Made by a program: the position numbers and the translations under genes
Source: Enterovibrio qingdaonensis
Lineage (GTDB): Bacteria; Pseudomonadota; Gammaproteobacteria; Enterobacterales; Vibrionaceae
Direction: 5' to 3'
DNA length: 64,000 nucleotides
Assembly (NCBI RefSeq): GCF_028683135.1
Contig: NZ_JAJUBB010000001.1
Span: forward strand, 490,277 to 554,276
The notes under the pieces: model-generated
Databases searched by the model: none
What the model was told of the DNA's origin: nothing
What the model saw: only the letters and a program-made list of their open reading frames with translations
Shown here: piece by piece, positions 34,057 to 43,400 of the stretch
Numbering within the stretch: position 1 is the stretch's first letter
Layout of the letters: every line of letters starts with the position of its first letter

Positions 34057-35928
34057 TCACCAATATAATGAGAAATTTGCGGCGTATTCGAATGCCTCGT
34101 CATAACGAACAGACGTTCTGAAATCGACATGTCGATTCGCAAAAACTCGCTGTTCCCAAACGAGATAATTCTTATATTCCGCGCTATCGTTAACGTAAAT
34201 CTGACTGCCAATTTTTATCGAGCTAGCCCAATATGGGGAGGCAGTCACCACTCCCCCAATTTCTATTCCGCCTAAGACGTTCGCTTCTTTAAAACTGCCA
34301 ACTTGAAGCTCACTGGTTAGTGCAGCATAACCCGCAAAGCCGCCAATGAATTCCCAGCCTTTTCCAATCAAACCGCTCACATATGCGTCAGAGCAGTCCG
34401 CGCAATCTAGACTCGTAGGCCGGTAACCTGCAGACACTCCCCATGCATATCGCTTGTCCTCTTGCAGCCCAGTTTGAGAGACATTTAAGTTCAAAATATC
34501 GAACAGTGTCAGCTCACGAAAATGCCATTTATCTTCATCAATCTCATAAAGTAGCCTGAGATCAAATGTATTGAGTTGAGAATAGGGAATTCTCGCCGCA
34601 TTGAGATTCAACATGTCGTAATAGTTCGCCCTGAAACGCAATTCCAGCCCTTTACCAAATGCATCGTTATATAAAGGCGAAACCTGTAGCATAGCGGTAT
34701 TTTGAGAATGATGAGGCGGAGATTGCTCGGGGTCAGACCACTGTATATCCCCAGGCGGCAATAAAAAGCGTTTGGTTAATAGAAGCTTTCTTTTTTTGGT
34801 TTGCTCTTCCATCAACCCACTGTTTTTCACATCAACAAATGCATAATAATCATAAAGCGTATCGATGATTTTTTTTGCAGACACTTCATCATGACTATCT
34901 AAATGAGCAGGAATATTTTCAATACCTTGTTCTGTAATATATTGAACACTTAACTTCTCATCATCATCTAATTGCTTATAACGATTATAGAGGTGCTCTT
35001 GACGGGAGCCATGATAGATAACCTCATCAATGTAGTGTCCGCCATTGGCATCGTTCAGCATTACAATGACATCGTATGGCATCACCCACAGTTTATTCTT
35101 AGCCACCAAAGGGGCATCGATCACCAATTCAAGAAGCTTAGCCAACTGATACGCACAATTTTCTGTAAAGAAATAGTACGTCATGCTCGCGTTTTCCAAC
35201 TCCCACAGATGTGCAAGTACAAATGTCACATCTTGCTCTGAAAGCTTGAGCCGATACTCCCACAAGTCTCTAAGTTCTGATTCACTGTAGGTTAAGTTTT
35301 GATGGTGGTATTTTTGATTGGCGTAGTAGCCTTGATACCCGCCCGTAATACCTTGAAAGATATACACCAGTTTATTGTCATCTTCCGGTACGCGCGCACC
35401 ATAGTTAAAGGTGTTATCAAGATACTCGTGGTTTTCTGAATTATTGAACTTGAGTAGTACGTGACCGTACATGGATGCAGGATTACCTAAATACCCACTT
35501 GCATATACCAAGCTAATGCTCTGTGCGCCGAATGCTTCGAGATAGTTTTGATAGTCAGAGCAGTCTACGTTAGGTAAAGAAGGGAATTGCAACTGTTCAT
35601 TAAGCCAATGCTTTCTTGCTGGAAATTTACATTGGGTCTCAGGCGTTTGATAAAAAGCCTGAATTGTGGCTTTTAGTTCTTCTTCGGGACTGACGCGCCC
35701 TTTGGGGGATAAAAAAAACGAGGGATCATTGATTAAACTCTCCTCTCCCACCAAACCCTTCTCGTAATGCAATAGCATATGCCAGACTCGGTTTTCAGAG
35801 AGGGATAAATTAACCGCTCGTGTCGTAATATCTTTACCCTCACTTCCCCATGCGAATCCACAAGACAGTGATAAGACGATAGCAAAAAAGAAAAATCGGG
35901 TAATTCTAGATATCACGGATATATTCAA
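34057..35928 (-). CDS. DUF4105 (Lnb N-terminal-like) surface protein with C-terminal barrel
   Basis: The 623-residue protein has a signal peptide (about residues 1-28). The DUF4105/Lnb-type region contains ISLVYASGYLGNPASMYGHV and TYYFFTENCAYQLAKLLEL, a Cys/His pattern resembling a papain-like NlpC-type site (Cys in ENCAY, His in MYGHVLLKF). The C-terminal 230 residues are beta-strand rich (LELRFRANYYDM, WGVSAGYRP) and end SLYW, suggesting an outer-membrane barrel. It is expressed with the DUF3015 gene. Substrate and role unknown. Confidence 0.75.
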   Translation of the reverse strand: MNISVISRITRFFFFAIVLSLSCGFAWGSEGKDITTRAVNLSLSENRVWHMLLHYEKGLVGEESLINDPSFFLSPKGRVSPEEELKATIQAFYQTPETQCKFPARKHWLNEQLQFPSLPNVDCSDYQNYLEAFGAQSISLVYASGYLGNPASMYGHVLLKFNNSENHEYLDNTFNYGARVPEDDNKLVYIFQGITGGYQGYYANQKYHHQNLTYSESELRDLWEYRLKLSEQDVTFVLAHLWELENASMTYYFFTENCAYQLAKLLELVIDAPLVAKNKLWVMPYDVIVMLNDANGGHYIDEVIYHGSRQEHLYNRYKQLDDDEKLSVQYITEQGIENIPAHLDSHDEVSAKKIIDTLYDYYAFVDVKNSGLMEEQTKKRKLLLTKRFLLPPGDIQWSDPEQSPPHHSQNTAMLQVSPLYNDAFGKGLELRFRANYYDMLNLNAARIPYSQLNTFDLRLLYEIDEDKWHFRELTLFDILNLNVSQTGLQEDKRYAWGVSAGYRPTSLDCADCSDAYVSGLIGKGWEFIGGFAGYAALTSELQVGSFKEANVLGGIEIGGVVTASPYWASSIKIGSQIYVNDSAEYKNYLVWEQRVFANRHVDFRTSVRYDEAFEYAANFSLYW

Positions 35929-36156
35929 AAAATTGAGTGTTATTTTCCTAATTTTATATAAACACCCTATTCACTACAACGCTATACCTGTTATTTCTTT
36001 TTTTATGAAGTCTCATAAAAAGTGCAACTATCATTTAATGATTTAGTTGGTAAGTAATCAATTACTCTAAATAATCGGCGTAATACCATCACGGCCTTCT
36101 ATGTAAGCGTGACCGACTTCGACCTAGTGCTTATTCTTGCTATTAAAGCTTGAAGG

Positions 36157-37164
36157 CTAAACGCTCTCTCCTTCAGTAACTTTAAAACCCATATCGACGA
36201 TTTTTTCCTCAACGTCTTCTCCTCTTAAACGCTGAAGTAAAAGCTCTGCGCTTTTCTCACCAATTTGGAAGCGTGGCGTATCAACGCTGGTCAGTTTCGG
36301 GCTGATTGTTTGACCAATATCCAGCGCATTGTAGCCAATGACCGCCAGTTGTTCTGGGATTTTGATGCCTCGTTGCTGCGCACTGAGTAGCGTACCAATC
36401 GCGATATCATCGTTGGTGCAGAATACGCCATCTAAATCTGGGTAAGTTTCTAGTGCCGTCGTGAGTAAATAGTTCGCGAGGGAAAAACTTGAGTGCTCTT
36501 CGGTCAGCACATGCCTTGGCGTCAAACCTGCTTCCAGCATGGCTTTATCATACCCTTCCATACGTAAACGGGTACGTGTATCTAGCCGAGCACCAAAATA
36601 AGCGATAGTCGATTTCCCAGAATCAATCATGCTTTTTACAACTTGGTATGAAGCCAGTACGTGATCCATACCCACCGCCATATCAATGGGTTTGTTCGGA
36701 AGTTCCATGGTTTCCACCACAGGTATTCCCGCATTTTTGATCATTTGAAGCGTGCGTTTTGTATGGTGTGTTTCAGTCAGGATCAAGCCATCAACTTGAT
36801 AAGAGAGCAGTGAAGCGATTTTGTGTTCTTCTTCATCCGCGTCATAGCTAAAGTGCGCAAGCAAAGTCTCATAACCATGGGCCTTGGTCACCGTCTCGAT
36901 ACCATGAACAAAAGAGGCGAAAATTTGGTTGGATAACGAGGGAAGAAGAATACCGATGGCTTTACTGGAGGATTTGGAGAGCATGGCAGGAGCGCGATTC
37001 TCAATGTACCCAATTTCTTCTATCGCTGCGGCGATCTTCTCGCGCGTTTTTTTCGCGACAGACTCAGGGTTTCTCATATACCGAGATACCGTCATTTTAG
37101 TGACGCCGACTTTGTCTGCAACATCCTGTAGTGTAGAGCGTGCTTTCTTGTTTTGTTGAGCCAT
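36157..37164 (-). CDS. gntR: LacI-family gluconate repressor GntR
   Basis: The product has about 335 residues, with a helix-turn-helix (TLQDVADKVGVTKMTVSRYM) and the hinge PAMLSKSSSKAIGILLPSLS, closely matching E. coli GntR along its length (VFCTNDDIAIG near the C-terminal half). ATG 37164 has AGGCAG upstream; the longer reading from 37209 crosses the operator. It binds ATGTTAC-type palindromes and is released by gluconate, controlling the gntP-eda and gntK-edd operons, and its own gene through the site at 37184-37201. Confidence 0.92.
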   Translation of the reverse strand: MAQQNKKARSTLQDVADKVGVTKMTVSRYMRNPESVAKKTREKIAAAIEEIGYIENRAPAMLSKSSSKAIGILLPSLSNQIFASFVHGIETVTKAHGYETLLAHFSYDADEEEHKIASLLSYQVDGLILTETHHTKRTLQMIKNAGIPVVETMELPNKPIDMAVGMDHVLASYQVVKSMIDSGKSTIAYFGARLDTRTRLRMEGYDKAMLEAGLTPRHVLTEEHSSFSLANYLLTTALETYPDLDGVFCTNDDIAIGTLLSAQQRGIKIPEQLAVIGYNALDIGQTISPKLTSVDTPRFQIGEKSAELLLQRLRGEDVEEKIVDMGFKVTEGESV

Positions 37165-37183
37165 GTTCTGCCTGATTATCCAT

Positions 37184-37201
37184 AATGTTACGTGTAACAT
37201 T
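37184..37201. promoter_or_regulatory. GntR auto-operator
   Basis: AATGTTAC-GT-GTAACATT, a perfect 18-bp palindrome of the GntR type, 20 bp upstream of the gntR ATG. Confidence 0.82.
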
Positions 37202-37340
37202 CCAGACAATAGCTAACTCTCTGAAACAAGTAAACTATTTCATTCGCATTCTCATCGTAACTGCCTAAATGACAGGCTAAATGAATCAATCGCTTAGCAA
37301 GCAAAACTATTGCAAGCGCAATGATTTCATTCCAGCAACA

Positions 37341-37369
37341 AAAAGGCCGAGCAAACAGCTCGGCCTTTT
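37341..37369. terminator. rho-independent terminator after the GH17 gene
   Basis: AAAAGGCCGAGC, loop AAACA, GCTCGGCCTTTT, downstream of the minus-strand GH17 gene and upstream of gntR. Confidence 0.9.
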
Positions 37370-37426
37370 GATTTACGTTGAAAAAATAGTAAGCAATTTA
37401 ATCAACTGTCATTCAAGATAACCCTA

Positions 37427-40400
37427 TTATTTCGCGAAATAGATGTTATCCAAGTAGATGTCAACTGGCTGCTCATTATCCGCTCTCGCTGCCGAGATGA
37501 CGATTTGTGCAATCGCATTTCTTGCTAAAGAGCCGCTTGCATCTGCACTGATGAAATCACCAAGTGGGATTTCCAGTGTAACCACATCGGTTCCTGACGG
37601 AAAACTGGTGTATTGAATTGCACTGGTTTCCCCTGCACCGCCATCATGATTAGACAACTTAATGTTAACCACTTGTCCTGCTAACAAAGGATCTACTTTG
37701 TATTGCATGTGGAAAGTGGTAAAGCTCGTTGCATCAAAGGCTGATGATGAGAAATCAATACCCGCAAACACTTGTCCTGCTTCAATATTGATCACTTTAG
37801 CTGGACTACCTTCAAGCTCTCCATCAGTGATACGCGCTGAAGAGTCTCCCCAGTTCGGGCCCCACTCATTCACAGAGATATCTGTATAGTCATCGCTGAA
37901 TATAGAGACGATATCTCCAGTCGTGCCGCCGTCAGTACCACCATCAGTGCCGCCATCAGTACCATTGGAACTTGGCGAGATGGTCACATTATCAATGACA
38001 TACTCAGCACCGATCCCTGTACCCCAAGCTGGGAACACCATTATCAGGTCAATTGAAGTAAGATCCAGACCGTTGTTTGATAGGTCGCTCAGGTTAAACT
38101 GATAGTTCTTCCATACATTCAACTCTGGAAGACTGTCTAAGCTTAACTCCACGAATTCGCCACCAACATCTGGGCCACCATTTGATTCAATCTTAAACTT
38201 CCAGTCATCAGCTGGTGCATCACCTGCTGCAAGTAGCTTGATATCAAATGAGATGACACCTTCGACCATCCATGCATTCACATCGACTGGCTGAGGATCT
38301 GTAGCAACGCCTTCTCGTGAACTAAATCCGTTCACTGTCGCAGCAGTTACCTCAAAGAAGGTTACTTCGCCGTACTCTGCATCACTATCAGTGATAACAG
38401 GTGGTGTGGTGCCACCACAACAATCCCACGCTACCCACTGAGGGTTCGCTGCATCGTTGAAGATAACAATTGGCGTGGTGCCAGTCGTTCCACCATCAGT
38501 GCCGCCGTCAGTACCACCATCGGTGCCGCCGTCAGTGCCACCATCGGTGCCGCCATCAGTACCACCATCGGTGCCGCCGTCAGTGCCACCATCGGTGCCG
38601 CCATCAGTACCACCATCAGTACCACCATCAGTACCACCATCAGTACCACCATCGGTGCCGCCATCAGTACCACCATCGGTGCCGCCGTCAGTACCACCAT
38701 CGGTGCCGCCGTCAGTGCCACCATCGGTGCCATTGCTGAAGTAGATATTGTCGAGATAGATATCTACCGCTTGCTCCGTGTCTGCTCTTGCAGCAGAGAT
38801 AACAATTTGTGCAATCGCATTGCGTGCTAAAGAGCCGCTTGCGTCTGCACTGGTAAAGTCATCCAACGGAATTGCTAGTGTAACGACGTCTGTACTTGAA
38901 GGTACGCTGGTGTATTGAACTGCGTTGCTCTCACCTGCGCCGCCGTCGTGATTAGACAACTTAACGTTAACCACTTGACCAGCTAACAAAGGTTCTACTT
39001 TGTATTGCATGTGGAACGTGGTGAAACCCGTTGCATCAAAGGCTGCTGATGAGAAATCAATACCTGCAAAGGTTTGACCTGCACCAAGCTTGATCACTTT
39101 TGCTGGACTGTCATTTAGCGTGCCATCAATGATACGCGCTGAAGAATCACCCCAGTTAGGGCCCCACTCATTAATAGCGAGATCTGTGTAGTCATCGTTG
39201 AATACGGACACGACATCTTCGGTTGTACCACCGTCAGTGCCGCCATCAGTACCACCATCGGTTCCACCGTCGGTGCCGCCGTCAGTATTGCCGCTGAAGT
39301 AGATATTATCCAAATAGATATCTACAGGCTCATCTGTATCTGCTCTCGCAGCAGAGATGACAATTTGCGCAATCGCATTTCGGGCCAATGAGCCACTTGC
39401 ATCTGCACTGGTAAAGTCATCCAACGGAATTGCCAGTGTAACGACATCAGTACCTGTAGGTACGCTGGTGTATTGAATTGCATTGCTCTCACCTGCGCCA
39501 CCGTCGTGATTAGACAACTTAATGTTAACCACCTGACCTGCTAACAAAGCATCGACTTTGTATTGCATATGGAACGTGGTGTAACCCGTTGCATCAAAGG
39601 CTGCTGATGAGAAATCAATACCCGCAAAGGTTTGACCTGCACCAAGTGTGATCACTTTTGCTGGGCTGTCATTTAGCGTGCCATCGATGATACGCGCTGA
39701 AGCGTCACCCCAGAAAGGTCCCCATTCATTAACAGAGATATCTGTGTAGTCATCGCTGAAGATAGAAACCACACTTCCAGTTGTACCGCCGTCAGTGCCA
39801 CCATCGGTGCCGCCGTCAGTACCACCATCGGTGCCGCCGTCAGTACCACCATCGGTGCCGCCGTCAGTACCGCCATCAGTGCCGCCGTCAGTACCACCAT
39901 CAGTGCCACCGTCAGTACCGCCATCGGTGCCGCCATCGGTGCCGCCGTCAGTACCACCATCGGTGCCGCCGTCAGTGCCGCCATCGCTATCAGCGTCTAC
40001 GAACGCAAGGTCTGCAATCTGGAAGCTACCGTTTTCCTGCAGTACTACAGCGAAAGCAGTCAAGTCAGCGAAGTTAGGCAATGGAACTTCCATTTGTACC
40101 CAACCACCAGTCAATGCTGTGCCATCTGCCAGTGCGTAGTCATTCGCGACTTCGCCATCTGTTAGACCTTGGATAGAAAGACGAACTTGATTCAGGTCTG
40201 TCAGAAGCTTGAAGCGTGCATGTGTGTAAGAAGTAACATCAATTGGGTTCAGGTTACTCGCCCACGCCAATGCACCCCATCCATCAGTTACTGTCAGCTC
40301 AAGTACTGGATCATACAAGTTACTGTCAGCATCAGCTAAGCCCGCGTTGTTCCAAACTTGCACATCCTCAAACACAAGGTTGGTTTGTTGACCGGTGTAC

Positions 40401-43400
40401 AGGATGTAACCCGTTTCAGGAGCCGTAAAGCCGTTGTCTTTTTTGACATATGCAATATCTGCAATGTCTAGCGTGCCATTTTCACGCAATACCACAGCAA
40501 ACGCTGTCATGTCTGTGAATGCAGGTAGTGGCACTTCCATTTGCACCCAACCACCTGTCAGAGCAGTACCTTGAGAGAGTAAGTAATCTTTAACCACTTC
40601 ACTCTTAGACAGGCTCTGAACAGAAAGGCGGATCTGGCTAGCATCAGTACGCACTTTAAACTGCGCATGTGTATAGGACGAGATGTCGATTGGATTCTGG
40701 CTGCTTGACCAATTAACCGCACCCCACTCATTTGTTACTGACAGCTGAAGGACAGGATCATATAGATCGTTATCAACATCAGCTAAACCGGCATTGTTCC
40801 AAACTTGAACTTCATCAAAAGCAATGTTCGCTTCTTGTCCGGTATACATTACATAGCCAGTTTCAGGCGCGGTAGTGTTTCCTCCACCATTGTTCACAAA
40901 TGCTACGTCTGCAATTTGCAGTGTGCCATTCTCATTCAACACAACAGCAAACGTCGTCATATCGGTAAAGTTTGGCAGAGGTACGGTCATTTGTACCCAA
41001 CCACCTGACAACGCTGTACCTGTAGTAAGTGCGTAGTCATTAACGCTCTGACCTTGCGTTGCACTATCAATTGATACGCGAACTTGGTCTGCATCCGTCT
41101 GCACTTTGAATACTGCGTGGGTATATGGCGTGATATCTATCGGAGACGCGCTATTTACCCAAGCTAAAGCACCCCAACCGTCAGAGACCGTAAGGCTAAG
41201 CGCAGGATCATAAGTGCCACCTGTAACGCTTTCGATGCTTGCGTTATTCCACGCCTGCAATTCTTCAAACGTTATCGTGCTTTGTTGACCCGTGTATAGG
41301 ATGTAGCCTGTCCCTGGTGATGAAGTGCCATCTCCTCCGTTGCCACCATCACCCAATTCCGAACCAATGGTACCGTCGGTGGTTTTGCTATAGAACACGT
41401 TGCGGACTTCTACAACACCACCGTCAGCATTCGCACCTTGGAAAAACAGCGGAGCAGTGACATCGTTAAGATCAACGGTTTTGCCATTCAGAAGATCGGA
41501 TACTGAGATCTGATAAGTCTGCCACTCGGACGTCACTGTGTAGGAACCACTGCCGAATGTAACAAAGCTTGAGGTTTGAGGACGATCTTCACTATCAAAC
41601 AAGCCAGTCTGGAAACCAAGGTTGAAGCCAGACGCACTCGTACCTTTGATTTCGAAGTTCAGATAGCCGTTTTCAAAGCCAGACAGATTTGCACTGTCTG
41701 ACGTTTCAGTAGACGCACCAACAACACCTGCACCCCATCCCCAATCTTTCTCTGTTCCCGCCGTTGGCGGAAGCGTCAATTGTAGAGATTCAGTAGCAGT
41801 GTTCGCGCCAAGGAACGAAGTTTCTTCCCAACCAAATGCTTGGTAGCCACTTTGCAGTGCATTCTCGTAGTAAACGGTCAACGTAGAGTCTGGGTTATCT
41901 GAACCGCCCGAACCACCATCACCGCCATCGTCTTCGCCCGTTTTGCTAAAGCGAACGTTGCGAAGCTCAACCACACCGCCATCATCAGTAGAACCTTGGA
42001 AGAAGATCGGTGACGTTACATCTTCAAAATCAGGAGATGTACCGTTAGTCAGGTCGCTCATGGCAATTTTGTATGACTGCCACTCAGACGTGATTGTGTA
42101 ATCACCACTGCCAAACACCACACTGTTGCTGGTTTGTGGACGTGAACTGTCATTGAATACGCCGGTTTGGAAACCAATATTGATGTCAGTCGTCGTGGTA
42201 CCTTTGATGTCAAACATCAGGTAACCATTTTCGAAACCACTCAGGTTTTGGCCTGAGCTACCAACAACCGCAGTACTTGCTCCCCAACCCCAATCTTTCG
42301 CTGTACCCGCTGTTGGCGGTGTTGTCAGTTCGAGAGACTGCTTATTAGGGTTTGCTGCTAACCAGGAAGTATTCTCCCAATTAACGGCACTTAGGTTCTC
42401 GTTAAGCGTACCGTCGTAAATGTTGAATACATTGCCCTCTATTGGAGCCCCTGTGTTCGCGGCAAAAGGAATCGCAAGAATATTATCAATAACAGTTTGT
42501 TGATTGCCGCCATTTGATTTTACGATCTCGTTGCCACCACGAGTGATACCGTCAAAGGCATCAGCGTCGACAAGGTCCCAAATGAGGTACTTCGCATTAC
42601 CATTGATGTCTACCAGACCAAAGTGTTGCTCTGAGTGACTTGGATTGCCTGAGTCACCTTTCCACGGTTCATCAAACGCTTGGAAGAAGAATACAGATGC
42701 ACCATATTCCGCAGACCATGCTGTGATGTCGTCAAAGTATTCTTTCTGCTTGAATTCATCAGCGGCACCCGTACCACCGGCACCGTAAGCTTCGCTTGAC
42801 TCTGTCGACCAACCGGTCTCACCAATGTGAACCTGTTTGGTGCTGTCTACAGCCAGAACGCTGGTTTGCGCTGCATCGAACTGCTCAATCGCCTTGTTAA
42901 ATGCGCGATCCATGGCTTCAACAGCTTGCCCCTGACGAGACAATGATTGTTGGTTAGCCGGAACTCGCCAGAATTCAGGTTCAAACTGCGTGTCATGGAA
43001 TGGATAAACGTGAACAGACACATAGTCTACCGCTTGGATCAGAGCCTTGATGTCGGCTTCATGACCACGGTAGTAGTCGTTATTGATCGCCCAAACCGCC
43101 CAGTTCTCTGAACTGGTAATCCAGATGTTTTCGCTGATGGTGCCGTCTGCTTTCAGGTCTTGAAGCTCACGAACACGTTCCAGAATGATACGTGGTACAA
43201 CACGGTAGGTTTCTGCCCACTGAACCATCGCCTCATTACCAACCGCAATCACTTTGATGATGTCTGGATAGTTCTGCGCAAACTCAACCGCTTTATCCAT
43301 TTCAGCATCATTCTCAGGGCTTTCCTGAGTATTATCGATTGGCTGATCCGAGAACGCATTCAGTGCAGAGATCCAAACACCCAACATCACGTTCATTTCA

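Noticed and set aside
36157..37164. Adjacent LacI-family gene as regulator of the GAAAGCGCTTTC regulon
   Set aside because: Sequence matches GntR and its own promoter carries a GntR-type TTAC/GTAA palindrome, different from GAAAGCGCTTTC.
38484..39984. Regularly spaced repeats that might resemble a CRISPR or antisense genes rich in PPSV
   Set aside because: The unit is a contiguous 12-bp tandem without spacers and codes for DGGT linkers in the GH17 protein; open frames on the other strand are by-products of the repeat.
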